From JANWKA01 sp035533815 (GTDB lineage Bacteria; Bacteroidota; Bacteroidia; Chitinophagales; Chitinophagaceae), in contig DATLTB010000013.1 in NCBI GenBank assembly GCA_035533815.1, positions 1 through 17,373 on the forward strand: a DNA stretch of 17,373 bases, in the 5' to 3' direction. The translations under genes were made by a program, and so were the position numbers. The notes under the pieces were generated by a model that had not been told where the DNA came from, made no database searches, and saw only the letters and a list, made by a program, of their open reading frames with translations. Shown here in pieces: positions 1 to 7,947 of this stretch. Every line of letters starts with the position of its first letter. Position 1 is the stretch's first letter.

Positions 1-30
1 AATTAATTTTATTTTTTTTAATGTCTAACT

Positions 31-2148
31 TTGAAAATTCGTTTACATTCCCGATTTTATTGCTTATGGATCTTTCTGGGAATCATCTGCAGGACCTCTC
101 AGGGACAGGGTAATGATTCCACTTCAAAGATATCCCAAGATACCCTTCCGGCTAACCAATTGTCCGAGGTGGTGATCAATGCTTTCGATGTCAATAAGAA
201 AATATTATCCCAACCAGCCCCTGTGTTTTTTTTATCCGGCAAAGACATCAACCGGCTAAGTACCCCCAATATATTATCTGCCTTAAATACCATTCCCGGG
301 GTGAGAATGGAGGAGCGGTCCCCCGCCAGTTACCGGTTGAATATCCGGGGGAGCTCCCTGCGTTCCCCTTTTGGCGTCAGGGATGTGAAAATATATTATA
401 ATGGGATACCAGTTACTGATCCCACCGGGGATACCTACCTAAACCAGTTCAGTTTCATGGACTTTGGGAATATCGAGATTATCAAGGGGTCTGTTGGGAG
501 CACGTACGGAGCGGGTATTGGTGGCACGATGCTTATTACCAGTCCGCTGTTATCCGAAAAAAATGATTCAGGAAATTCAGCGGGTATCAGCGTTAACGGG
601 GGAAGTTATAGCCGAAGAGGGGTAAACGCATTTATCCAATGGGGAGGAGCTTCAAACAGGAACAGGCTCGGGTATTCCGACCTGGTATCTGATGGGTACA
701 GGGATCATACCGCTTCAGATCTGCAAACTTTTTCCTTTGAATCCAGTTTACAGGATAAAAATAAAGAGAAACTTGATTTTTTTGTTCATTATACGGATCT
801 CTATTACCAGACACCTGGCGGACTTAACCTAAAAGAGTATAATGCGGATCCCCGGATGGCGCGACCGGCTGCTGCTGGATTTCCGTCTGCAGCCAGCTGC
901 CAGGCTGCCGTATTTCAGAAAAACTTATTTACTGGCATTCATCAAACCTACCAATTCAATGCCCATGTGGAAAATACCACGTCCATTTACGGGGCATATA
1001 CAGATTTCATCAATCCCAGTTTCCGTAATTATGAATACCGCAAGGAACCGCATTTCGGTGGACGCACGGTTTTTAAAGGGAACTGGGGAAATCCGGATTG
1101 TCAGGTTATAGTAGCGGCCGGCCTGGAATTGCAACAAGGATTTTTCAACGTGACGGATTATGGCAATACCCTGGGAACTCCGGACACCCTGGAGACAGAT
1201 TATAATGTGAACAATTTCACCTCCATCGGATTTATTCAGGGTGATATGATCCTGAAAGATGGATGGGATATCACCCTGGGTGGGAGCATTAATTTCTCTT
1301 CCCTGGAATTCACCAGCCTTTATCCGGTGCCGGTCACCAGGAATGACCGGACCTTTGACCATATATTCATCCCCCGGGTGGCTATTTCCAGGACCTTCGC
1401 TGACCGGTTTTCGGTCTATGCCAATGCATCTGGAGGTTTTTCCCCTCCCACCCTTTCCGAGCTGCTTCCCAGTACGAATATCCTGAACCGGACCCTGCAG
1501 GCGGAGAAAGGGACAGATATTGACCTGGGCACCCGGGGTTCTGTTTTCAGGGGAAGGCTTTATTATGATATAGATATCTTTTTATTTAATCTCTCCCAAA
1601 GCATTTCCGAAAGAACGGATTCCAGCGGAGCGGATTATTATGTCAACGCAGGGGGGACCCTTCAGCATGGATTGGAAGCTTACCTGAACTATACCCTTTT
1701 AAGGAATGGCAGTTCGCTGTTGAGCGCAGTCAATTTGTGGAGCAGCCAGGACTGGTCAAATTTCAGGTACCGCAATTACCAGGTGCTGTCGGAAAAATAT
1801 TCAGGGAATAAGTTGCCGGGGGTGGCTCCCTATACCTGGAGCGCAGGTCTGGATATGAATACACGGATCGGGATTTCTGCCCATTTGACGGTAACCAGCC
1901 AGGACCAGATGCCGCTGAATGATGCCAATACCGCTTTTTCCGCTGGCTACTGTTTGCTGGATGCCCGGCTTGATTTTGACCATCCATTATCCCGGGAATG
2001 GGGTCTGGTGATTTCCGCCGGCATAGATAATGCCCTGGATCAACGGTACAGCCTGGGATATGACCTGAATGCTGCTGGTGGTCGCTATTACAATGCAGCA
2101 GCAGGTATTAATTATTTCGCTACAATCAGCTTGGTATCCCATTTCTGA
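31..2148 (+). CDS. TonB-dependent outer-membrane receptor
   Basis: A 705-residue outer-membrane beta-barrel transporter that takes up a ligand using energy passed from TonB. The N-terminus (basic KIRLHSR, hydrophobic FYCLWIFLGIIC, then SQGQ) looks like a signal peptide. LSEVVIN at 44-50 resembles a TonB box. The plug runs about 55-170 and holds LNIRGSS, the INGxP-like YYNGIPVTDP and IEIIKGSVGSTYGAGIGG. The rest is barrel strands ending in a terminal Phe (ISLVSHF), the usual barrel-assembly signal. There is no N-terminal carboxypeptidase-like domain and no SusD gene next door in view, so it looks more like a siderophore/FecA-type receptor than a SusC glycan importer. The ferritin gene 0.4 kb downstream fits iron uptake, but that is inference. 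Start: in-frame stops at 4 and 19 leave TTG at 31 as the only standard start that keeps the signal peptide. The ATG at 21 is in another frame and ends after 30 codons. The ligand cannot be told. Confidence 0.9.
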   Translation: MKIRLHSRFYCLWIFLGIICRTSQGQGNDSTSKISQDTLPANQLSEVVINAFDVNKKILSQPAPVFFLSGKDINRLSTPNILSALNTIPGVRMEERSPASYRLNIRGSSLRSPFGVRDVKIYYNGIPVTDPTGDTYLNQFSFMDFGNIEIIKGSVGSTYGAGIGGTMLITSPLLSEKNDSGNSAGISVNGGSYSRRGVNAFIQWGGASNRNRLGYSDLVSDGYRDHTASDLQTFSFESSLQDKNKEKLDFFVHYTDLYYQTPGGLNLKEYNADPRMARPAAAGFPSAASCQAAVFQKNLFTGIHQTYQFNAHVENTTSIYGAYTDFINPSFRNYEYRKEPHFGGRTVFKGNWGNPDCQVIVAAGLELQQGFFNVTDYGNTLGTPDTLETDYNVNNFTSIGFIQGDMILKDGWDITLGGSINFSSLEFTSLYPVPVTRNDRTFDHIFIPRVAISRTFADRFSVYANASGGFSPPTLSELLPSTNILNRTLQAEKGTDIDLGTRGSVFRGRLYYDIDIFLFNLSQSISERTDSSGADYYVNAGGTLQHGLEAYLNYTLLRNGSSLLSAVNLWSSQDWSNFRYRNYQVLSEKYSGNKLPGVAPYTWSAGLDMNTRIGISAHLTVTSQDQMPLNDANTAFSAGYCLLDARLDFDHPLSREWGLVISAGIDNALDQRYSLGYDLNAAGGRYYNAAAGINYFATISLVSHF

Positions 2149-2232
2149 ACAAAGTGAACCCGGCATATTCCGACCCTATGACAAATCAAAATTTACCTGC
2201 ATCTGAAATCAGGAATGCAATAGCGCATATGG

Positions 2233-2385
2233 CTATACCTCGCTCCTTCTGATCAGGCCCAGCAATAGCGAAATGATGGCCAAAACCAAAAGAATGTGGA
2301 TCAATCCGCCAACAGAATAAACAAAGACTCCAACTAGCCAACCAATGACCAGGATGATGGCAATGATATATAGCAACGTTCTCAT
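2233..2385 (-). CDS. 50-residue DUF5670/lmo0937-type membrane protein
   Basis: Reading the minus strand from the ATG at 2385 gives a 50-residue protein starting MRTLLYIIAIILVIGWLVG and ending GLIRRSEV before a TAG at 2233. It has two hydrophobic segments (about 3-21 and 27-44) joined by a short Gly-rich turn (VYSVGGLIH), and a basic end. This pattern, including the L(L/Y)xIAxILxIxWLxG opening and the GGLIHILLVLAII second helix, is that of the small lmo0937/DUF5670 membrane proteins common in Bacteroidota and Firmicutes. Their function is unknown. They often occur with stress genes, and here the protein lies between a TonB receptor and a ferritin, with a CsbD-like gene nearby. It is short enough to be missed by gene callers. 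The family call is from memory of the pattern and was not searched. Confidence 0.8.
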   Translation of the reverse strand: MRTLLYIIAIILVIGWLVGVFVYSVGGLIHILLVLAIISLLLGLIRRSEV

Positions 2386-2526
2386 GATTAATATTTTTTA
2401 AAGATTATGTATAAATTAGATTGAATAAAAAACAATTATCATACCAAGCTCCGGGACCTAGTTCTTAAAAATTAAAAAACCATTGGTGTTCACTCTATTA
2501 TGTTTAACTTCAAATAAAATTTATCT

Positions 2527-3090
2527 ATGGGAAAGCGACTTTTGTCCGAAAAAACAGAAAAGGAACTTAATGCACAAATGACCCGGGAAGCGGGGGCTGC
2601 CCAATTTTATCTTTCTCTCGGATCCTGGGCGGAAAAAGAAGGATATGAAGGGATTTCCAGTTTCCTGTATCATCATTCTGTGGAAGAAAGGGCACACATG
2701 ATGAAATTGCTCAAATTCATCAACCAGCGCGGTGGTCACTGCAGGATAGAATCCTTGCCAAAGGCTCCGCCGGATCCTGCCAGCCTGCATGAACTATTTG
2801 AAAATGTACTGGAACAGGAAAAAGCTAATTCCCGGGAAATCAACCGGATTACGGATCACTGCCTGCAAACCAAGGATTTCACCACATTCAATTTTATGAT
2901 GTGGTTTGTCAAAGAACAGGAGGAGGAAGAGGCCATGGCTACCCGCCTGCTGGATAGCATGAAGGTGATCGGCGAAAATAAGGGGACCAAGGGTGGATTG
3001 TATGAATTTGACCGCCAAATGGCCAATATGCACCAGGATTTCCCTTTAGCCCGGGATGCCGGTGCCGGAGGCGATAAAAACAGCAAATGA
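2527..3090 (+). CDS. ftnA: Ferritin (non-haem, FtnA-like)
   Basis: A 187-residue iron-storage protein that oxidises Fe(II) and stores it as a ferric mineral inside a 24-subunit cytoplasmic shell. It aligns by eye with E. coli FtnA with an offset of four residues. Ferroxidase residues are present: Glu21, Glu54 and His57 (VEERAHM), Glu98, and the helix-D cluster at 130-135 (WFVKEQEEEE, including Glu130, Gln131 and Glu134). FNFMMW at 121-126 and GLYEFDRQ near 158 match FtnA's FNFLQW and GLYFIDKE. The tail is about 15 residues longer than in E. coli and is Gly/Lys rich. The call is ferritin rather than bacterioferritin because there is no haem-binding Met in the usual place and the C-terminal pattern is that of FtnA. 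The ATG at 2527 is the natural start; no Shine-Dalgarno is seen. It stands alone on the plus strand, with a DUF5670-type gene diverging upstream. Confidence 0.95.
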   Translation: MGKRLLSEKTEKELNAQMTREAGAAQFYLSLGSWAEKEGYEGISSFLYHHSVEERAHMMKLLKFINQRGGHCRIESLPKAPPDPASLHELFENVLEQEKANSREINRITDHCLQTKDFTTFNFMMWFVKEQEEEEAMATRLLDSMKVIGENKGTKGGLYEFDRQMANMHQDFPLARDAGAGGDKNSK

Positions 3091-3355
3091 TTTTTCAGTT
3101 GTATAATCAGTTAACCTTAAATTCGGATTTTTCTGCTTCATTTCTCCTGGCCAAGTTGGTCTCCTTGGCATGAATATTGAATTATTCTTCTGGAGATCAA
3201 AGTCATTTTTTAAAAAACCGGGTACCCTAAAAAACTATTGGGTATAGATTAGAGGGGTAAAATTATCCGGACAAAGGATGTCCAGAGAAAAGACCGGTAT
3301 GATCATAAACTGCATGTCAATAATCAATTCAGTTTCATTGTAAAAATGGTATTAT
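3091..3355. other. AT-rich intergenic stretch with small inverted repeats
   Basis: No credible coding sequence is seen on either strand between the ferritin and CsbD-like genes. Three small inverted repeats are visible: GCCAAG/CTTGGC (3150-3155 and 3164-3169), TACCC/GGGTA (3223-3227 and 3240-3244) and GGACA/TGTCC (3269-3273 and 3279-3283). None is followed by a clear T-run, so none is called a terminator. The stretch probably holds the ferritin 3' end and the CsbD promoter region. Confidence 0.4.
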
Positions 3356-3556
3356 ATGAACAAGCTAAGTTTAAAAGGCCACTGGAATGTGATCAGCGGC
3401 AACCTGAAAAAGTCATATGCTAATCTGACCGATGATGATCTGATTTATGAAGAGGGCAAAGAAGACGAACTGCTTGGCCGGATTCAGCAAAGGATCGGAA
3501 AATCACGGGAAGATATCGAAAAGTTGATTGACCGATTTAAAACGACCCCTGTTTGA
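3356..3556 (+). CDS. CsbD-like general stress protein
   Basis: A 66-residue soluble protein of the CsbD family. The hallmarks are KGHWNVISGNLKKSYANLTD near the N-terminus (family pattern: G.W....G..K..WG.LTDDD), then DDDLIYEEGKEDELLGRIQQRIGKSREDIEKLID. CsbD was described as a sigma-B-controlled stress protein in Bacillus; its molecular role is not known. The protein is mostly charged helix with no membrane segment, so it should be cytoplasmic. The length is normal for the family. It has its own space on both sides: 265 bases upstream and a hairpin downstream at 3588-3612. Together with the DUF5670-type protein and the ferritin it suggests a stress-linked neighbourhood, although each gene appears to be transcribed separately. 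Confidence 0.85.
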   Translation: MNKLSLKGHWNVISGNLKKSYANLTDDDLIYEEGKEDELLGRIQQRIGKSREDIEKLIDRFKTTPV

Positions 3557-3587
3557 ATAAAAGGGATGATAGTCCCCATTCTTCATT

Positions 3588-3612
3588 TAATCCGGGTAAA
3601 TAGCCCGGATTA
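3588..3612 (+). terminator. Probable terminator after the CsbD-like gene
   Basis: TAATCCGGG (3588-3596) pairs perfectly with CCCGGATTA (3604-3612) around a 7-base loop, 31 bases after the CsbD-like stop. The flanks are only moderately T-rich, so termination is likely rather than certain. The 3' arm ends about 31 bases before the next start codon, so it could also sit near that gene's promoter (a weak TACCTTTA at 3618-3625). Confidence 0.55.
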
Positions 3613-3643
3613 GCCCTTACCTTTACCGGAAATTGGTCGTTCG

Positions 3644-5701
3644 ATGAAAAGGTTACTGGTAACGGGGTCGGTGTTTTTTTTTATTTTCTCTATCTCCTGC
3701 CAGGGACAACATCATTTCCGGCCTCCTGCCTATCCCCTGATTACGGTAGACCCTTATTTCAGCATCTGGTCCTTCCATGATACCCTCAATAATGCCTCCA
3801 CAGTCCATTGGACCGGCCGGGATAATTCCCTTGTCGGACTGATCCGGGTGGATGGATTGACCTATTGCTTTCTGGGACTAGCCCCTAACCCACAAATACA
3901 GAAAGCCAAACAGATCTCCGTCCGGGTTACCGCAACCCGGACCATCTACCACTTTAAATGCGGCATGGTGAATCTTACCTGGACTTTTACTGCTCCTCTC
4001 CTGCCTGGCAGGCTGGACTTATTTTCCCGGCCTGCGGATTATCTCAGCTGGCAAATAAGTGCTGCAGACCATGCCATTCACAAAGTCCAGTTGTATTTCT
4101 CAGCCGCCGGGAATATCCCGGTCAATACCCCTGACCAGGTTATCACCTGGAAAAAGGAAAATACCCCTTGGCTCCAGGTAGTTCGCGCAGGCACCGAGTC
4201 CCAGCATATCCTGGGCAGAAAGGGTGACAATGTGCGCATCGACTGGGGTTGGCTATACCTGGCGGTACCTTCCGCCAACCATGCGGTAACTACAGTATTT
4301 GAAAATGACCGGGCCGAGCAAGCATTCGCCGGCTCGGGAACTCTTCCATCCCAAATGGATTCAGATACCCCCCGCGCTGCCGATGACCGGCCGGCGGTAC
4401 TGTGCACGAGCCTTGATCCAGGTGCGGTTGGCCGGGTGGTCCGCACCGGACACCTGATCCTGGCCTATGATGATCTGTATTCTATTGAATATTTTCACCG
4501 GTGGCTGCGGCCCTGGTGGCGACGGGTCCCTGGGATGACTGCCCTGCGCATGCTGGATGATGCAGAAAAAGACTATGGGCAGGTTAGGCAGGATTGCCAG
4601 CAATTTGATTCCGGACTCTACCGGGAAGCGGAGCAAACAGGTGGCAGGAAATATGCAGAGATCTGTTCCCTTGCCTTCAGGCAGGCCATGGCTGCCCATA
4701 AACTTGTTGCAGGTCCCCGGGGGCATCCCCTGCTGTTCAACAAGGAATGTTTCAGTAATGGTTCGATCGGTACCGTGGATGTCACCTATCCATCCTCACC
4801 GGTTTTCCTGCGGTATAATCCGGTGTTGCTGGAGGCCTTGATGACTCCCATCTTTCATTACAGTGAGAGCGGCTTGTGGAAAAAGCCGATCGCTGCGCAT
4901 GATGTGGGTACATATCCGATTGCTGACGGTCAGACCTATCCGGAGGACATGCCGGTGGAGGAATGCGGAAATATGATCATACTGACTGCTGCCATAACCC
5001 GGGCAACCCACTCCACCGCATTTGCTACATTGCATTGGAAAACCCTTACCCTCTGGGCCCGGTATCTGGAAACACAGGGTTTTGATCCGGCCAATCAGCT
5101 CTGCACCGATGATTTCGCCGGGCACCTGGCCCATAATGCTAATCTTTCCATCAAGGCCATCTTAGCCCTGGCTTGTTACGGCAGAATGGCTACGCTGACC
5201 GGCCATCCGGATACCGGCCAAAAATACACCGACCTGGCCCGCGCAGATGCCCGCCGATGGATGCAGAAAGACCTGGATAGCGATCATTATAGCCTCACTT
5301 TTGACCGCAAAGGGACCTGGAGCCAGAAATACAACCTCGTCTGGGACCGGATCCTGGACCTCCACATATTTCCTTCCGGTGTGGCCCGGACTGAAGTAAG
5401 CTATTATCTCACAAAACAGCATACCTATGGGCTTCCGCTGGATAGCCGGAAAACGTATACCAAATCTGACTGGATTCTATGGGTATCCGCCCTGGCAGAT
5501 AGTCCGGATGCATTTCATGCCCTGGTCAATCCAGTCTGGAAATACATCGATGAAACCCCTTCGCGGGTGCCCATCAGCGACTGGCACGATACAGTAACAG
5601 GAAGGCAGGTGGGTTTCCAGGCCCGGAGCGTGGTGGGTGGCTATTTCATGCCCTTGCTTTATGCGTACTGGCACAATCACAGGAATTTTACCTCCCCTTA
5701 A
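3644..5701 (+). CDS. Secreted glutaminase-A-like protein (DUF4964/5127/4965/1793)
   Basis: A 685-residue exported protein of the fungal glutaminase A (GtaA)-like family. A signal sequence (MKRLLVTGSVFFFIFSIS) is followed by Cys19. SISC could be a lipobox, making this a lipoprotein, or cleavage could fall after CQGQ. Visible family blocks in order: PPAYPLITVDPYFSIWS (27-43, DUF4964), HWTGRDNSLVGLIRVDG (55-71, start of the DUF5127/GtaA_N part), LAFRQAMAAHK (343-353), HDVGTYPIADG (419-429) and MPVEECGNMIILT (436-448) of the six-helical-hairpin DUF4965 region, and DETPSRVPISDWHDTVTG with GFQARSVVGG near the C-terminus (DUF1793). Bacterial members are often annotated as glutaminases, but activity is largely unproven and many sit in glycan-use loci, so a role on carbohydrate is possible. 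The ends look complete, although many relatives are over 800 residues. pgi starts 27 bases downstream. Confidence 0.88.
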   Translation: MKRLLVTGSVFFFIFSISCQGQHHFRPPAYPLITVDPYFSIWSFHDTLNNASTVHWTGRDNSLVGLIRVDGLTYCFLGLAPNPQIQKAKQISVRVTATRTIYHFKCGMVNLTWTFTAPLLPGRLDLFSRPADYLSWQISAADHAIHKVQLYFSAAGNIPVNTPDQVITWKKENTPWLQVVRAGTESQHILGRKGDNVRIDWGWLYLAVPSANHAVTTVFENDRAEQAFAGSGTLPSQMDSDTPRAADDRPAVLCTSLDPGAVGRVVRTGHLILAYDDLYSIEYFHRWLRPWWRRVPGMTALRMLDDAEKDYGQVRQDCQQFDSGLYREAEQTGGRKYAEICSLAFRQAMAAHKLVAGPRGHPLLFNKECFSNGSIGTVDVTYPSSPVFLRYNPVLLEALMTPIFHYSESGLWKKPIAAHDVGTYPIADGQTYPEDMPVEECGNMIILTAAITRATHSTAFATLHWKTLTLWARYLETQGFDPANQLCTDDFAGHLAHNANLSIKAILALACYGRMATLTGHPDTGQKYTDLARADARRWMQKDLDSDHYSLTFDRKGTWSQKYNLVWDRILDLHIFPSGVARTEVSYYLTKQHTYGLPLDSRKTYTKSDWILWVSALADSPDAFHALVNPVWKYIDETPSRVPISDWHDTVTGRQVGFQARSVVGGYFMPLLYAYWHNHRNFTSP

Positions 5702-5716
5702 TTTAATCCTCCTGCC

Positions 5717-5724
5717 TACATTTG
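5717..5724 (+). promoter_or_regulatory. Possible -7 promoter element of pgi
   Basis: TACATTTG is an exact match to the Bacteroidota -7 consensus TAnnTTTG. It ends only 4 bases before the pgi ATG (5729). If used, transcription would begin at or just after the start codon, giving a leaderless message. No good -33 TTG is seen upstream, so the site may be coincidental and pgi may be read through from the gene before it. Confidence 0.35.
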
Positions 5725-5728
5725 TCCC

Positions 5729-7408
5729 ATGGAATCCATATCTATGTTACCGGCAATCAACCCTGAGTCCACACCAGCCTGGTCTTCTCTGAAGGATCAT
5801 CAGCGAAAAATGTCCACGGTGCATATGCGGGACCTGTTTGCGGAAGATCCCGGACGCTTTAGCCAATTTTCCCTCCGGCTGGAAGATATCCTGTTTGATT
5901 ATTCCAAAAACATCCTGACGGCAGAGACCCTGCACCTGTTGCGTGAACTGGCCGTTCAGTGCGGATTACCGGCAGCAATCCCAGCCATGTTTACGGGAGA
6001 ACCGATTAACCGAACAGAGCAACGACCCGTGCTCCATATTGCCCTGCGTAATTTTTCCGGACTCCCGGTCTTTGCCCAGGGGAAGGATGTCATGCCAGAA
6101 GTCTTGGCTGTGCTGGACAAAATGAAAGCTTTTTGTCATCGGGTGCATAGCGGGGAATGGAGGGGATTTTCCGGGAAACCGATCAGGTATATCGTCAATA
6201 TCGGGATCGGAGGGTCCGATCTGGGACCGGTGATGGTGACCGAAGCTCTCCGCCCATACTGGATTAAAAATATCCAGGCCCATTTTGTGTCCAATATAGA
6301 CGGTACCCAGATCACGGAAGTGCTCAGACAGGTTAACCCCGAAGAGACCCTTTTTCTGGTAGCTTCCAAAACTTTCACCACACAGGAAACCATGACCAAT
6401 GCCCGGACTGCCCGGGACTGGCTGTTGGAAGCCGCCGGATCAGCAGACCAGGTCAAAAAGCATTTTGCCGCACTTTCCACCAATGAACAGGAAGTCAGGA
6501 AATTCGGTATCGATCCGGAAAATATGTTTGTTTTCTGGGACTGGGTTGGTGGACGGTACTCCCTCTGGTCAGCCATTGGGTTGTCTATTGCCCTGACCAT
6601 TGGTTTTGCGCATTTCCATGAATTATTGGAAGGTGCAGGTTCAGCTGATTCCCATTTCCGCACAGCACCATTTGAAAAAAACATACCCGTCATTATGGCG
6701 TTGATCGGACTTTGGTATGGTAATTTTTTCGGCTCTTCCACGGAAGCTATTTTGCCCTATGATCAGTACATGCACCGATTCCCCGCTTATTTTCAGCAAG
6801 GGAATATGGAAAGTAACGGAAAAAGTGTGGACCGTAACGGGAAAAAGACTCCATATACCACCGGTCCTGTGGTCTGGGGAGAACCCGGGACCAATGGCCA
6901 GCATGCTTTTTACCAGCTTATCCACCAGGGCACCCGGCTCATTCCCTGTGATTTCATCGCCCCTGCCATTTCCCATAATCCTCTCGGAGATCACCAGGTG
7001 AAACTCCTGTCCAATTTCTTTGCCCAGACTGAAGCCCTGATGAACGGCAAGACCCTGCAGCAGGTGACTGCTGAACTGGAAGCCAGTGGCAAATCTGCCA
7101 GTGAAATCCGGCAACAGGCGCCATTCCGGGTTTTTCCGGGCAACCGGCCTACCAATTCCTTCCTGATCCGGGAGATCACCCCCAGGTCACTGGGAATGCT
7201 GATCGCCCTGTATGAACATAAAATTTTCACCCAGGGGGTGATCTGGAATATCTACAGTTTTGATCAATGGGGGGTGGAACTGGGAAAGCAGCTGGCCGGC
7301 CGCATTCTGCCGGAACTGGAAGAGAAAGGGGAAGTCACCGCACATGACAGCTCGACCAATGGGCTGATTAATGCCTGGAAAAAAATGGCCGAAGGGACGC
7401 GGGAATAA
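5729..7408 (+). CDS. pgi: Glucose-6-phosphate isomerase
   Basis: A 559-residue cytoplasmic enzyme that interconverts glucose 6-phosphate and fructose 6-phosphate in glycolysis and gluconeogenesis. The sugar-phosphate-binding block NIGIGGSDLGPVM lies at 157-169, and SKTFTTQET at 213-221. Signature 1 is DWVGGRYSLWSAIG (271-284), and signature 2 includes FDQWGVELGKQLAGRIL (511-527). Catalytic residues by comparison with the rabbit enzyme: Glu361 (QGNMESNGKS), His392 (GTNGQHAFYQL) and Lys520 (VELGKQ). The length is that of the long, E. coli/eukaryote-type PGI (about 550). The ATG at 5729 is the only sensible start. It follows the glutaminase-like gene by 27 bases and could be co-transcribed with it or use the TACATTTG just upstream. 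It ends at a strong two-way terminator. Confidence 0.98.
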   Translation: MESISMLPAINPESTPAWSSLKDHQRKMSTVHMRDLFAEDPGRFSQFSLRLEDILFDYSKNILTAETLHLLRELAVQCGLPAAIPAMFTGEPINRTEQRPVLHIALRNFSGLPVFAQGKDVMPEVLAVLDKMKAFCHRVHSGEWRGFSGKPIRYIVNIGIGGSDLGPVMVTEALRPYWIKNIQAHFVSNIDGTQITEVLRQVNPEETLFLVASKTFTTQETMTNARTARDWLLEAAGSADQVKKHFAALSTNEQEVRKFGIDPENMFVFWDWVGGRYSLWSAIGLSIALTIGFAHFHELLEGAGSADSHFRTAPFEKNIPVIMALIGLWYGNFFGSSTEAILPYDQYMHRFPAYFQQGNMESNGKSVDRNGKKTPYTTGPVVWGEPGTNGQHAFYQLIHQGTRLIPCDFIAPAISHNPLGDHQVKLLSNFFAQTEALMNGKTLQQVTAELEASGKSASEIRQQAPFRVFPGNRPTNSFLIREITPRSLGMLIALYEHKIFTQGVIWNIYSFDQWGVELGKQLAGRILPELEEKGEVTAHDSSTNGLINAWKKMAEGTRE

Positions 7409-7440
7409 AAAAACCTCCGGGTTGCGGAGGTTATTTCCTT
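7404..7440. terminator. Two-way terminator between pgi and the PUR/DUF3276 gene
   Basis: AACCTCCG (7412-7419) pairs with CGGAGGTT (7425-7432) over a 5-base loop, giving an 8-bp stem. On the plus strand it is followed by a T-rich tail (ATTTCCTTTT). On the minus strand the A-tract at 7404-7413 becomes a T-run. It sits right after the pgi stop (7408) and 14-22 bases past the stop of the convergent gene, as expected for a shared terminator. Confidence 0.85.
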
Positions 7441-7453
7441 TTACGATGGGGGA

Positions 7454-7900
7454 TCACCATTTGTCTACATCCTCGGAAGTATGTGTAGGTTCCCCCGGGG
7501 GTTCGGGGACTTCCTCTTCCGGATGCTGCACTTGTTCAGTTTCCCCGATGGGAGGAAGGGAAGAAGCAGTTTCTTCCGTATGATGCTCTTCCTTATCGTA
7601 ATTATCATGATTGAATGAATCGAAGTCAAAATCCGGCATCAGTTCGGTCTTGACATGGTTGATGGCCTCCGTCAGCCCATTGAGGAATTTATTGAAATCC
7701 TCTTTATATAAAAATACCTTGTGCCTGTCATAACCGTTATCGTTAAAACGTTTTTTGCTTTCCGTGATGGTCAGGAAATAATCATTTCCCCGGGTCGTTT
7801 TTACATCAAAGAAATAGGTCCTTCTCTTTCCTGCCTTTAGCCTCTTGGAGAATACACTGTCATTATTCCTTTCCGGCTGGTTAGTGCTTTCGTACGCCAC
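7454..7900 (-). CDS. PUR-domain (DUF3276) nucleic-acid-binding protein
   Basis: A 148-residue protein with the DUF3276/PUR-alpha-like domain typical of Bacteroidota. The core covers about 15-95: SKRLKAGKRRTYFFDVKTT, DYFLTITESKKRF and HKVFLYKEDFNKFLNGL. This is the single PUR repeat known from Borrelia BpuR and related single-stranded DNA/RNA binders. After it comes an acidic, Pro-rich and probably disordered tail (EEHHTEET..., PEEEVPEPPGEP) ending in DKW. The protein is likely cytoplasmic, binding single-stranded DNA or RNA; its target in Bacteroidota is not known. Start: GTG at 7900 gives MAYEST. The codon before it is ATT, and an in-frame stop lies 8 codons upstream, so no ATG is available. 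A good promoter lies about 50 bases upstream, and it shares the terminator with pgi. Confidence 0.88.
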   Translation of the reverse strand: MAYESTNQPERNNDSVFSKRLKAGKRRTYFFDVKTTRGNDYFLTITESKKRFNDNGYDRHKVFLYKEDFNKFLNGLTEAINHVKTELMPDFDFDSFNHDNYDKEEHHTEETASSLPPIGETEQVQHPEEEVPEPPGEPTHTSEDVDKW

Positions 7901-7947
7901 AATGGTAAGTTTAAGGTTAAATTAGGGTTAATATTTTGATTAATTAA

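Noticed and set aside
21..113. ATG at 21 as the start of the TonB receptor, implying a frameshift
   Set aside because: This frame ends after 30 codons and gives no signal peptide; the TTG frame reads a good signal sequence without any break.
2483..2506. Promoter for ferritin from TTG (2483) and TATGTTTA (2499)
   Set aside because: The spacer is only 13 bases and the -7 element has one mismatch; not convincing.
6136..6741. 201-codon open frame on the minus strand inside pgi
   Set aside because: Shadow of a fully conserved pgi; no promoter, domain or neighbour support.
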